A stretch of DNA of 36,715 bases. Source: an uncultured Opitutales bacterium (GTDB lineage Bacteria > Verrucomicrobiota > Verrucomicrobiia > Opitutales > Intestinicryptomonadaceae). The notes beneath the pieces were generated by a model that was not told where the DNA came from, made no database searches, and saw only the letters and a program-made list of their open reading frames with translations. How positions within the stretch are numbered: position 1 is the stretch's first letter; every line of letters begins with the position of its first letter. This document shows positions 23,382 through 31,950 of this stretch, in pieces. Location: contig URJJ01000027.1 of NCBI GenBank assembly GCA_900548185.1, positions 1-36,715 on the forward strand. The letters run 5' to 3'. A program made the position numbers and the translations under genes.

Positions 23382-25298
23382 TTATTTGCCCGCTTCGGGC
23401 GAATCCGGCGCGGCGTTTTCCGCTTTTGAATCTTTGGGGAAATCGTTTGTAATATATATGAGGAAATTGAGCTCGGGCTTTAAGATGCCCCTTTGCACAA
23501 CTGCGCCGTTTTCCACAATGTTCTCCCGGAAAAAGCCCGTTCCGGTCCCGGCTTTCAGGCCCATGGCGAGGTTGAAGTCCGTCTTGCCTTTTTCGTATGA
23601 AGCTTCGGGAATCTCGCCGCCTGCGGGGGAGTCTGCAAGGTCAACCTGAAACTGTTCGGCTTCCGGCGATAGAGCCTCCCTTGCCCGCCGGAAGCTTTCC
23701 AGTCCGCTTGGGGAAGGCCCCGCGTCAAGCCCGCTTTCAAGGCGCTTCAGGCATTCTGCGCAGTCTGCGGCAAGGACCGTTTTCGGGTTGGAGGCGCGGA
23801 TTTTTATTTCCATGCCGGAGCCTTTTGCGGCGTATTCCGAAGCTTCGGCGGCGGCGTATAGGGCCTGGAAACTTTTTGCGAAATCCCCCGCAGATTTTTC
23901 GCTTTTGAAAAACACCGCTTTTGCGCTGTGCTTTTTTTCGTATTCGGACCTGAAATAGTCGGCGGAAGCGATGATTTCGGGAGCAAATTTCATGGATAGG
24001 GCAATGGAGCTTACTGCGTAGGGATCTTTTGCCAGGTTTCTTTTTTCTTCAAAGGCTCTCGCCGCTTTCTTCATTGCAGACATCGCCTCGTCAAAATTTT
24101 GGGAGTTGTGGGACAATACTTTTGCCCCGCCAACTTCAAGGTCGATTTTAAAATTCTCTGCGCCGGATTCTTCAATATTGAGAGCGGAATTGAATTTCAG
24201 GTTGTCTGAAGCTTTTGGGGCCATGTCCAGGGCCAGCTTTGATACGAACAGGTCGATCTCGTCGCCGTTATAAAATATCGCGTTTCCTGAATTGGGGGTG
24301 AATTTTATTGTGGAGTTGCAGAGCGCGCCTTGAACGGAGTCTAGCCATGCGGCCGATCCGCCTTTCCTGCGGATGGGGATTATGTTTTTCTTTGCGGCAA
24401 TCGCCTCCCTGGCGCGCCCGTCCCCGATTCCCGCGTATGAGAATAAAATGGGGCTATTCATGGCGCTAAATGGGGAGATTGCGGACTCGGCATCGGAGCG
24501 GGCTATATCTCCCAGCAGGTTGAGAAATGTGCGCACATATGCGCCCGCTATCGGGCTGAAGCGCTGAATCTCGCCGATTCCACCCGTATAAAAGAGAACG
24601 TTGGGGTTTTTCAGGGAGTACTTTTTTACGAGCGCGTTTTGGCCGAAGTCTTTTGAGGCGTCCATGCGCCCCTCTTTGAAGAATTCGCCGCATTGTTCTG
24701 CGGAGGGGAAGGCGAACACCGTTTCGCCGCGCATTCTGGCAGACCATTTTCTCTTGAATTCAAATTCGACGGTCTCGCCGGCTTTGAGGCGTCCCAATAT
24801 GCTGTTCATGCCTTCCGGAAGGCCGCCATCTCCAAACGCCTTGAGCTTTTCTTCCATGCCCTTGAGGCGCCCGAGTATTTTCTCCAGGCTCTCCGCGTCC
24901 GTCCAGAATACCGCAAGCGGCTTTCCGTCCGCATAAAACGCCGCACCTCCCAGCGAATCCAGCGGCTCCAGCACCGATAAAAGCAGCTCTTTAAAAAGGG
25001 TTATTTTTTCCAGCGTTGGCACGTTTTCGGCGGCCTCTTTTTCGCCGCTTTCCACATATTTATTGTAAATTGCTATGCCCTTTCCGGCTTTTTCCAGCAT
25101 TTCTGAAATGCGCTTCTTCGTGTCGGGCGAATTCAGGTATTCCGACAAGGCCCCGGACATATTTTTGCAGCTTACGAAAATCAGGGCGTCGTCCGGAATC
25201 ATTCGCATGATTTCTTCGTCCGCCTCCGCTCCGGCCCCCGCGCACGAAAGGGAGAAAGCTGCGGCGGCTGCCAATGCAAAACATGTTCTTAATCTCAT
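23382..25298 (-). CDS. Large exported protein of unknown function
   Basis: This 638-aa protein has an N-terminal signal (MRLRTCFALAAAAAFSLSC) that is either Sec type or a non-canonical lipobox around Cys19. The mature part opens with DEEIMRMIPDDALIFVSCKNM, a pattern like secreted scaffold proteins that compute 'value of' helices in repeats. It has many Lys/Glu/Ala helices and several beta strands, no transmembrane segment and no catalytic motif that I recognise. Two similar halves are hinted at by the recurring strand-helix layout (LGRLKGMEEKLKAF, ECLKRLESGLD), but this is weak. It has a start at the ATG at 25298 and no obvious partner gene. A DUF3352-like fold is possible but not claimed. 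Confidence 0.75.
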   Translation of the reverse strand: MRLRTCFALAAAAAFSLSCAGAGAEADEEIMRMIPDDALIFVSCKNMSGALSEYLNSPDTKKRISEMLEKAGKGIAIYNKYVESGEKEAAENVPTLEKITLFKELLLSVLEPLDSLGGAAFYADGKPLAVFWTDAESLEKILGRLKGMEEKLKAFGDGGLPEGMNSILGRLKAGETVEFEFKRKWSARMRGETVFAFPSAEQCGEFFKEGRMDASKDFGQNALVKKYSLKNPNVLFYTGGIGEIQRFSPIAGAYVRTFLNLLGDIARSDAESAISPFSAMNSPILFSYAGIGDGRAREAIAAKKNIIPIRRKGGSAAWLDSVQGALCNSTIKFTPNSGNAIFYNGDEIDLFVSKLALDMAPKASDNLKFNSALNIEESGAENFKIDLEVGGAKVLSHNSQNFDEAMSAMKKAARAFEEKRNLAKDPYAVSSIALSMKFAPEIIASADYFRSEYEKKHSAKAVFFKSEKSAGDFAKSFQALYAAAEASEYAAKGSGMEIKIRASNPKTVLAADCAECLKRLESGLDAGPSPSGLESFRRAREALSPEAEQFQVDLADSPAGGEIPEASYEKGKTDFNLAMGLKAGTGTGFFRENIVENGAVVQRGILKPELNFLIYITNDFPKDSKAENAAPDSPEAGK

Positions 25299-25466
25299 AT
25301 TATGTCAGTATAGGCGCATAATTGCGCCACTGCAAGGTTTTTCCGCTTCCAAATGGTTTTTGCAGCGTCTGCACGCATCGGCCGGGGGGAAGAGCTGTCC
25401 GCGCCTTTGGGAGGTTTCCCCCTGGCGGGATGCGGCCCGAGTGCGGCCGCTTCGGCGCGGGTTGCG

Positions 25467-26378
25467 TCAGGGGCGGAGCTTTGCGAAATGCCTTCTGTAC
25501 ATATGCGATGGGTCGAGCGACTCCTTCGCGCGGCGCATGTTTTCGACGCCCAAATCCTGCTCTCTGTTCATGCGTGAGGCTCCGAGCCTTTTTAGCTCGA
25601 CGGCTTCGAGCCACGCGAGCTTTTGCGGCGCGCCCTTTGCCGAGGCGTCGCTTTTTTCAAAGTGAACTGTCCATATTTCGGGGTTCAGGGCGCTGAAGAG
25701 GGCCATGCCTACCGGGCGGTTTGGCTCGGCGTGCAGCATGATTCCCCTGAGGCCGAGGGCGTCGAAGTTCTTCACCGCCTCAATCAGGGCGGCGTCTTCG
25801 TCGTAAAGGCCGCCGAATAGGGGGGAAGCCTCCTTTCGCGCGTTTGCAATTACCGCAAATTCCACGGCTTTTCGCACATTGTCCCGCGTGATTTCCTCAG
25901 TCTGGAAGCCGGGATGGGCCTCTTCAAACTGGCGTATAAGGTTGCGCTTTTTGCGCAGCTTATGGCCTTCGAGGGCGATGAGGTGGTCGAGGTCGTAAAT
26001 GTAGTCGAACTCGTCGGTGTGTTCGGAGACTTCAAAGTGTTCGGCGAGCCCGGCCGCGTTTTCCCCGGCGTATTCCGGGGGGATGTCGTATATGAAGCCG
26101 TCCGAACTGAGGCCGGAGGAGACGAAGGATTTTGCGAGGTCTGCCAGCTCCCCGGGCGACGGGGGCAGGCCCAGGGGGAAGTGTATTATCCGGTTTGTTG
26201 AGTTATAAACAACCGCCCGCCCGTCCCAGTCGGCGATTTGGGTCTTGTAGGCGCGGCTCCACATAATGAGGTTTGCGAAGCTTGCCTCGCAGCTTTCCGA
26301 GGGGCGGAGCGCTATGCGGCTTTCCAGATATGGCTTGTCTGATAGGGAAATTTGGCGTAGTTTTGTTAAATCGACCAT
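25467..26378 (-). CDS. Phosphatidylglycerol lysyltransferase C-terminal-domain protein (DUF2156-like)
   Basis: This 303-aa protein belongs to the GNAT-fold LPG_synthase_C family found at the C-terminus of MprF and as a stand-alone protein. It shows LEGHKLRKKRNLIRQFEEAHPGF in the middle and the hallmark RMNREQDLGVENMRRAKESLDPSHM near the end. Stand-alone members are soluble and their acceptors are unknown. There is no membrane part, so it is not a full MprF. The start at 26378 (MVDLTKLRQI) is 77 bases from a divergently transcribed GNAT gene, which suggests a shared promoter region. Confidence 0.88.
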   Translation of the reverse strand: MVDLTKLRQISLSDKPYLESRIALRPSESCEASFANLIMWSRAYKTQIADWDGRAVVYNSTNRIIHFPLGLPPSPGELADLAKSFVSSGLSSDGFIYDIPPEYAGENAAGLAEHFEVSEHTDEFDYIYDLDHLIALEGHKLRKKRNLIRQFEEAHPGFQTEEITRDNVRKAVEFAVIANARKEASPLFGGLYDEDAALIEAVKNFDALGLRGIMLHAEPNRPVGMALFSALNPEIWTVHFEKSDASAKGAPQKLAWLEAVELKRLGASRMNREQDLGVENMRRAKESLDPSHMYRRHFAKLRP

Positions 26379-26455
26379 AAAAAATGCGATGCATTAAAAG
26401 GAAGCGGGAAATATGATTTCCGGCGGTTCCGCCAGTCAAGAAGTAATATCGCCAT

Positions 26456-26866
26456 ATGGATTCCAAAATTAAAATTTTAAGGCTGGAGCCCGGCGCCGCC
26501 GACTATTCCGCAGATGTCGCGCGCCTCTACGCCTTCGAGGGATGGATTTCTCCGGGCGACGACATTTCCGGGATAAACCGGGCCGTCGCCGCCAGCTATT
26601 GCGCGTTTGCCGCCTACGACGGGGGGCGTATGGTGGGGTTTTTCCGGGCGCTGTCCGACGGGGTGGGGGACGCCTACCTGCTCGATCTCGTCGTCGACCC
26701 CGCATTCCGGGGCAGGGGCATCGGCTCCGCGCTCGCAGGGGCGGTGATAGGATGCCTGCGCGACGCGGGAATCGCCTGGATAACATGCATTTCAAATCCC
26801 GGCGTTGAGCGTTTGTACGAGCATTTCGGCAAAAAGATGGCGGGATTTACTCCGATGCGCTTTTGA
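26456..26866 (+). CDS. GNAT family N-acetyltransferase
   Basis: This 136-aa single-domain acetyltransferase has the acetyl-CoA pyrophosphate loop RGRGIG at residues 85-90, preceded by the beta-4 strand YLLDLVVDPAF. A beta-5/helix region (ITCISNPGVERLYEHFG) with the usual Tyr follows. It is typical of GNATs that act on small molecules or protein N-termini; the substrate cannot be told. The adjacent divergent gene encodes another GNAT-fold enzyme. Confidence 0.9.
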   Translation: MDSKIKILRLEPGAADYSADVARLYAFEGWISPGDDISGINRAVAASYCAFAAYDGGRMVGFFRALSDGVGDAYLLDLVVDPAFRGRGIGSALAGAVIGCLRDAGIAWITCISNPGVERLYEHFGKKMAGFTPMRF

Positions 26867-27874
26867 ATTTTTTAAGCCTCAACTTCCGTATGGTTAAGTT
26901 CCGCGAATTGTGGATGATGCCATGCGGCGGAAATTTCCACCCCGCGCGGCAGGCTCACTTTGCGGGACGCTGCCCGCCGCCCCGAGCGGGATATGGCGGA
27001 AACTCGCCCCCAGCCGCCCTAGTTTGAGCCGCCCCGCAGGCCGAAAGTTATGTTTCATATATGCGCGGTGCGCTGCGGCGTTTTTTCATACCCCGGCTTA
27101 GTTTTGCGGGAAGCTTGGATATGGCAAATTCCGGCAAGCCTTTTCAGGGCGCATTTAAGAAGACGCGCTCCCAATCCGCCTGTCCGCTTTTTAACTAAAA
27201 AGCAGCCTCTTAGAAAATTTGGAAGGTATTGCAAAGGGACGGAACTCTTGTGCGCTTCCCCCACGCTTTCCAGCCTCCTTTGCCTCCATTTCTTCCTGCA
27301 ATGAGAGCGGCGCGCACCCGTCCGAGAAGCGCCGCCGCCAGATTTTCCGTTAGCTTGGGCATATTAGCCCATTGTCTTTATTGGAGCGGGCTTTTCCGCT
27401 TAAATTCTGCAATATGTTAGCCGCCCCACTTGGAATTGGAGGATGCCGCCCCTCCCTCCCGCTGCAACGCAAAAGCCTCACGCTTCCCAGACAGGCGGCG
27501 GAAATATGCCAGTTAAAATGCGGGCCGCTTTCGCTTGTTTCCTGCCTTGCACGGATTGCATCAACCGCCCTCCGGCGCTTTCAATCACTCTCCCCGGCTA
27601 TCCTCTTTAACTGCGGATGCTTCGATTCCTTTCATATCCCCAATGAAAAGGGCGCAAAAATATTTCAGCTCTTCCGCAAAAGGGGGGCGCATCTTTGTTT
27701 TAGGCCCTTAATATCCTATGTGCGGCAGTTGCTGGGGCGTTTCATGCGGCTTTGCCCGATGGCCGCCATTTGAATATTCCCTCAAGCCGTGGCGGCGCGT
27801 AGTGCAAGTTAGCACAGTTAAAAACGGCGCGGATTCCCCTTGCGGAATCCGGCCGGAGCCTCAAATGGGCACAA
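26867..27874. other. Gene-free interval of about 1 kb
   Basis: Base composition is visibly less GC-rich than the flanking genes. Open frames (for example 27372-27773 on the plus strand) lack ribosome binding sites and recognisable domains. No tRNA-like TPsiC box, tmRNA or RNase P signature was found. It may hold an unrecognised RNA, a degraded gene or long untranslated regions. Confidence 0.45.
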
Positions 27875-27921
27875 AAAAACTGCGCCGCGCATATCCCAAA
27901 GGGTGCGAAAACGCAGTTTTT
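27875..27921 (-). terminator. Terminator of the small lipoprotein gene (bidirectional shape)
   Basis: AAAAACTGCG (27875-27884) pairs with CGCAGTTTTT (27912-27921). A large loop contains its own small pairing (CCC/GGG). It lies about 35 bases past the lipoprotein stop on the minus strand. Confidence 0.7.
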
Positions 27922-27955
27922 ACTTGCCAGCGCGTCTGACCGCGCTCAAGACCTA

Positions 27956-28210
27956 TTAATAGTCCTCAATGGAAACGAGGCCCCAGAAGAGCTGGAGGCG
28001 GTCTCCGGAGGGGAGTTCCATGCCCGAGATATCGTCGGTGCGGATCTGGATGTCCTGGCCGTCGTTCAGGGCGTATGAGCCGGGCTCATATGTAAAAATG
28101 CCGAAGGCTGTGGATTTCGTCTGAGCGGTATCGGTATTTGAGGTGCAGGCGCCGAGGAGAAGCGAGCTCGCGGCGAAAGCAGCCATTAATGCAAATTTAT
28201 GAAGTTTCAT
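27956..28210 (-). CDS. Small lipoprotein of unknown function
   Basis: This 84-aa protein starts at the ATG at 28210 (the open frame extends upstream to 28246 without support). It has a signal peptide with lipobox LGAC, so acylation is predicted at Cys22. The mature part of 63 residues is Asp/Thr/Ser-rich and ends LQLFWGLVSIEDY. No domain was recognised. It is transcribed divergently from PPi-phosphofructokinase 2 and has its own terminator. Confidence 0.8.
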   Translation of the reverse strand: MKLHKFALMAAFAASSLLLGACTSNTDTAQTKSTAFGIFTYEPGSYALNDGQDIQIRTDDISGMELPSGDRLQLFWGLVSIEDY

Positions 28211-28398
28211 GAAAATTGACTCTAACGGCGTCCGTTTCAAAAGCAATAAAAAAGTTTAAAAATTTCCGTGCGCCCGGAATCCCAAACGGATTCCGCCCCC
28301 ATTCGCCTCTCCGTGGGGCGGCCCGGCCGGGGGCGATAAAAAAACTTGCGCGCCGCGGCCTTCGCCGCATAATTCGGGGTTTTTATTTTGTTATCATC

Positions 28399-29598
28399 AT
28401 GAAACCTAAAAAAGTAGGCATTCTCACCGCCGGCGGGCTCGCCCCCTGCCTTTCAAGCGCGATAGGCGACCTCATTGAACGCTATACGGAAATCGATCCG
28501 TCAATCGAAATCATATGCTATCTGAGCGGCTACAAGGGCCTGCTTCTGGGCGACAGCATAAAAGTTGACGCCGAAATGCGCAAGGGGGCGCACACCCTTC
28601 TCAAGTTCGGCGGCTCCCCCATCGGCAATTCCCGCGTTAAGCTTACAAACGTCAAGGACTGCGTGAAGCGCGGCCTCGTCAAGGAAGGCCAGGACCCCCA
28701 GAAAGTCGCCGCCGACCAGCTCGTAAAGGACGGCGTTGACATCCTCCACACAATCGGCGGGGACGACACCAACACCGCCGCGGCCGACCTCGCAAAGTTC
28801 CTCAAGGAAAACAACTACGAGCTCACCGTGATAGGCCTGCCCAAGACCATCGACAACGACGTCTACCCCATCCGCCAGAGCCTCGGCGCATGGACCGCCG
28901 CCGAAGAGGGCGCCAGGTATTTCTGGAATGTCGTCAGCGAATCCACCGCCAACCCGCGCATGCTCATAATCCACGAGGTCATGGGCCGCAACTGCGGCTG
29001 GCTCACCGCCGCAACCGCGCACGAGTACCGCAAAATGCTCGGCCGCGCCGAATGGGCCCCGAAACTCGGCCTGTCCGAAAAACGCCGCGACGTCCACGCC
29101 GTATTCATCCCCGAAATGGAAATCGACATAGCCTCCGAAGCCAAGCGGCTCCGCAAAATCATGGACGAGGAGGACTGCGTGAACATCTTTATTTCTGAAG
29201 GCGCCGGCGTCCAGACCATCGTGGCCGAAATGGAAGCCCGCGGCGAAAGCGTGCCGCGCGACGCCTTCGGGCACGTCAAGCTCGACGCCGTCAACCCCGG
29301 CAAGTGGTTCGGCAGCCAGTTCGCGGAAATGCTCGGCGCCGAAAAGGTGCTCGTCCAGAAGAGCGGATACTACGCCCGCGCCGCCGCCTCCAACGCCGCC
29401 GACCTGAACCTCATAAAGAGCTGCGCCGACCTCGCTGTCGAATGCGCCATGCGCCGCGAGGGCGGAGTAATCGGCCACGACGAGGACAAGGGCGGCGTGC
29501 TGCGCGCCATCGAATTCGAGCGCATCAAGGGCGGCAAGCCGTTTGACACCTCATTCGACTGGTTCCAGAAGCTCCTTAAGGAAATCGGCCAGAAGTAG
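28399..29598 (+). CDS. pfp: Pyrophosphate-dependent 6-phosphofructokinase (copy 2)
   Basis: The product is 399 aa from the ATG at 28399. It catalyses the same reaction as the gene at 16912-18174, but the sequence is distinct. Donor-site residues are GGDDT at 120-124 and PKTIDND with Lys149, both diagnostic for PPi. MGRNCGWLTA is the substrate loop, and SLGAWTAAEEGARYFWNV is typical of a PFP subgroup found in Verrucomicrobiota and methylotrophs. The intact active site makes it likely functional. The two enzymes may differ in direction (glycolytic versus gluconeogenic), regulation or substrate, for example sedoheptulose 7-phosphate. A strong terminator follows. Confidence 0.93.
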   Translation: MKPKKVGILTAGGLAPCLSSAIGDLIERYTEIDPSIEIICYLSGYKGLLLGDSIKVDAEMRKGAHTLLKFGGSPIGNSRVKLTNVKDCVKRGLVKEGQDPQKVAADQLVKDGVDILHTIGGDDTNTAAADLAKFLKENNYELTVIGLPKTIDNDVYPIRQSLGAWTAAEEGARYFWNVVSESTANPRMLIIHEVMGRNCGWLTAATAHEYRKMLGRAEWAPKLGLSEKRRDVHAVFIPEMEIDIASEAKRLRKIMDEEDCVNIFISEGAGVQTIVAEMEARGESVPRDAFGHVKLDAVNPGKWFGSQFAEMLGAEKVLVQKSGYYARAAASNAADLNLIKSCADLAVECAMRREGGVIGHDEDKGGVLRAIEFERIKGGKPFDTSFDWFQKLLKEIGQK

Positions 29599-29618
29599 AA
29601 TCCCACAAATTCCCATGC

Positions 29619-29650
29619 GGGGCCCCGTCGGACGACCGGGCCCCCTTTTT
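29619..29650 (+). terminator. Terminator of PPi-phosphofructokinase 2
   Basis: GGGGCCC (29619-29625) pairs with GGGCCCC (29638-29644), followed by T5 at 29646-29650. It lies about 20 bases past the stop codon. Confidence 0.88.
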
Positions 29651-29771
29651 ATGCGAACTTCCGCTCTCCGGCCCGGGCGGTTTTGCGGAATCCGCGTTTA
29701 AGACGCCCGCAAAAAAATCCGATATTTTTAAACCGGCATACGCGCCGTCTGCCGCAGAAAAGGGAGAAAAT

Positions 29772-29990
29772 ATGAAAAATAAGAGACTCCAGGCCGCCTT
29801 GGAAATATCATTTTTTAACGGCACGAAATATGGCCGCGAAAAACTGGAAGCCATACTCTCCGGCATCGGAGATGCCCATCAAGAGCTTACCCCCGCCGCG
29901 AAATCAAAACTTTCCACCCCAAACCTCATGGCCGCCGCCGCCGATATGGTCTCTCTGGGCTTTGCCAAATACCGCTCCCCAAAAAACTAA
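29772..29990 (+). CDS. Small protein of unknown function
   Basis: This 72-aa protein has a clear GGGAGA ribosome binding site 6 bases before the ATG. It is rich in Ala, Lys, Leu and Ser and probably helical (RLQAALEISFF, REKLEAILSGIGDAH). There is no signal peptide or membrane segment. A terminator separates it from PPi-phosphofructokinase 2. Its stop lies six bases before the first tandem repeat, so the repeats form its 3' region. No function can be assigned. Confidence 0.6.
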   Translation: MKNKRLQAALEISFFNGTKYGREKLEAILSGIGDAHQELTPAAKSKLSTPNLMAAAADMVSLGFAKYRSPKN

Positions 29991-29996
29991 CAAGGG

Positions 29997-30595
29997 GCAT
30001 CGCCCCTTGACCTGCAAAACTCCGTTTTGCCCTGTCGAGTTCGGCCCCGGACTCACGCCGGGGCCTTTTCTGAATTATACGCATTGCTTCGCAATTGCTC
30101 GCGGAACAATCATAAAGATTGGAAAACTAACCTATTCCATTCCTTTTTTTGCATCGCCCCTTGACCTGCAAAACTCCGTTTTGCCCTGTCGGATTCGGCC
30201 TCGGGCTCACGCCGTGGCCTTTTCTGAATTATACGCATTGCTTCGCAATTGCTCGCGGGTGAACAATCTGGCGTTTGATTTGTAACCTCACTCTGTTTTT
30301 TTGAGGCATCGCCCCTTGACCTGCAAAACTTCGTTTTGCTCTGTCGAGTTCGGCCCCGGGCTCACGCCGTGGCCTTTTCTGAATTATGCGCATTGCTTCG
30401 CAATTGCTCGTGGGTGAACAATCTGGCATTTGATTTGCAACCTCACTCTGCTTTTTTGAGGCATCGCCCCTTGACCTGCAAAACTCCTTTTTGCTTTGTC
30501 GGATTCAATCCCGGGCTTATGCCGGGGCATATTCCAAATTATGTGCGTTGCCTTGCAATCTCTTGCGGAAGGATTGTTATTGCCGCACCGACAGG
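29997..30595. repeat. Tandem array of four ~155-bp structured repeats
   Basis: Units begin at 29997, 30151, 30306 and 30461 (each at GCATCGCCCC) with spacings 154, 155 and 155. Units 2 and 3 are almost identical throughout. Unit 1 differs in its last 45 bases, and unit 4 is the most diverged and fades out at about 30595. Each unit carries three predicted hairpins in the same order: GCAAAAC/GTTTTGC, a GGCCCCG/CGGGGCC-type stem and TTGC/GCAA, ahead of a T-rich end in units 1-3. Stems are kept while loops change (TCC/TTC, TTC/CTT), although some copies have one stem mismatch. No stable reading frame persists, since unit length is not a multiple of three. Confidence 0.85.
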
Positions 30596-30780
30596 GGCAG
30601 GTTGGGCGTTTCAGAGAGCTGTGCGGCGGCCCGCTCAAATCGCGGAGATGGATATATTCTGATATTTCGGCAAGTGTGCGGCGTCTGGCGCAGGTGCATT
30701 CTGATTTCTGCGCGAATGGGGGAGGGCGGCTTTGGCTTGGCGCCCTTAAAGTTGCGTTTTATTATGGCCGTACGTGGGCA
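30596..30780. other. Spacer between the repeat array and the pyrE terminator
   Basis: About 185 bases show no gene or known RNA signature. Open frames here are continuations from the repeat units. The interval may be the remnant of further, decayed repeat copies, but no clear match to the unit core remains. Confidence 0.4.
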
Positions 30781-30814
30781 AAAAAAATCCGGAGTGTTCG
30801 CTCCGGATTTTTTT
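30781..30814 (-). terminator. Terminator of the dapL-purU-nudix/pyrE operon
   Basis: The perfect stem AAAAAAATCCGGAG (30781-30794) pairs with CTCCGGATTTTTTT (30801-30814) around a 6-base loop. It lies 16 bases past the stop codon of the fused pyrE gene. Confidence 0.95.
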
Positions 30815-30830
30815 CTGGCGAGGCGTTCGC

Positions 30831-31937
30831 TTATGAGCCGGGGTGTTCGGCGGGGATTGCCGCCAGTTCAGGCGGGAGGCTGTCCGGGCTGTATGTGGGA
30901 AACGAGAACTCAAGCAGGCTCGTATGGGGGATTTCAAATTTTGCCTGCCCTGCGGAGCGGTCCACCAGGACGGCAACGGCCTTGGGAGTGCCGCCGTTTT
31001 CCCTTATTATGTTTATGCATTCGTCGACTCGCCCGCCGCGCGTTATCACGTCTTCAACAATCAGGAACCGTTCGCCTTTGGACATCTTGAAATTCCTGCG
31101 CAGGGCGAGCCTGCCGTCGACCTTTTCCGCGAAGATGAAGCGCTTCTTCATCTGGCGGGCCATCTCCTGCCCGAGGACGAGGCCGCCCATCGCGGGCGCC
31201 AGCACCGCGTCGAAGTCGTCCGGGTTGAGCTTTTCAACGAGCATTGCGACAAGCTCCCCGACCCTGTCCAGATGTTCGCAGACGCGCGCGCACTGGAAGA
31301 AATGGCCGCTGTGCAGGCCGCTTCTCAGAATGAAATGCCCTTCCATGAGGGCCTTTGTTTCGCGGAATATGTCTAGTATTTTTTCGGAGTTTTCCATGTG
31401 AATTGCATTTTTTGCGGGCGCTGCGGGCGGGGGCATGAACTGTTCGACGGTGGGGAATGGCTCCCCTCCGGGCGTGCAGTCGGCCCTCACTGCGGCGAAC
31501 CCGCCGCGGTTTTCGTCCCAGAATTTCCAGATGAATTTCCTGTCGGTTTCGGGAATTTTGAGGGAGTTTATTTCGCTGCGGGAGAACAGCCTGAACCTGC
31601 CCTCGTCCATTTCGGGTGGGAGCTTTTCAAGGCGCTTTCCGCAGTCGAATAGAAACATCAGCCAGTGGGAAGAGCCCTCGTAGGCCTTTTCGCTCACCAT
31701 ACCGAACAGGTGCAGGTCGGAAGCCGATATTTCAAGGCCGGTCTCCTCGCGCGTCTCGCGGACGGCGCATTCGAAGGGCGACTCGCCCAGGGACATTTCC
31801 AGCTTCCCGCCAATCGGCGACCAGCTCCCCCTGTTCGGCTCTTTCCTGCGCTCTATGAGAAGCAGCCTTCCGCCGGCGTCCCGTATGAATACGAGGACCG
31901 AAATTTTGAAGTCCATCCTGTCTGCTGCGTCGGGCAT
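30831..31937 (-). CDS. pyrE: Nudix hydrolase - orotate phosphoribosyltransferase fusion
   Basis: A single 368-aa frame joins two enzymes. Residues about 8-165 are a Nudix domain with GGKLEMSLGES and REETREETGL-type box; in detail the box reads G(44)x7E(52)x7RETREETGL, two residues longer than the standard spacing. Residues about 175-368 are an orotate phosphoribosyltransferase: GHFILRSGLHSGHFF and the PRPP loop VEDVITRGG (Glu295, Asp296). OPRT makes OMP from orotate and PRPP in pyrimidine synthesis. No stop or ribosome binding site separates the parts, although Met181 sits in the linker and could be an internal start. The gene begins 13 bases after purU. The Nudix half may clear a pyrophosphate-linked metabolite of this step (inference). 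Confidence 0.85.
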   Translation of the reverse strand: MPDAADRMDFKISVLVFIRDAGGRLLLIERRKEPNRGSWSPIGGKLEMSLGESPFECAVRETREETGLEISASDLHLFGMVSEKAYEGSSHWLMFLFDCGKRLEKLPPEMDEGRFRLFSRSEINSLKIPETDRKFIWKFWDENRGGFAAVRADCTPGGEPFPTVEQFMPPPAAPAKNAIHMENSEKILDIFRETKALMEGHFILRSGLHSGHFFQCARVCEHLDRVGELVAMLVEKLNPDDFDAVLAPAMGGLVLGQEMARQMKKRFIFAEKVDGRLALRRNFKMSKGERFLIVEDVITRGGRVDECINIIRENGGTPKAVAVLVDRSAGQAKFEIPHTSLLEFSFPTYSPDSLPPELAAIPAEHPGS

Positions 31938-31950
31938 GGTCGTTTGCGGC

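Noticed and set aside
28501..29478. 325-aa minus-strand frame opposite PPi-phosphofructokinase 2
   Set aside because: Antisense shadow of an intact enzyme gene, with no start signals.
29997..30595. CRISPR array
   Set aside because: Repeats are ~155 bp and contiguous, with no short repeat/unique spacer alternation and no cas genes nearby.
29830..30662. Open frames running through the tandem repeats on both strands (about 66-199 aa)
   Set aside because: They switch frame between units because 155 is not a multiple of three. They lack ribosome binding sites and encode repeated Arg/Cys/Pro strings. The repeats are better treated as non-coding.
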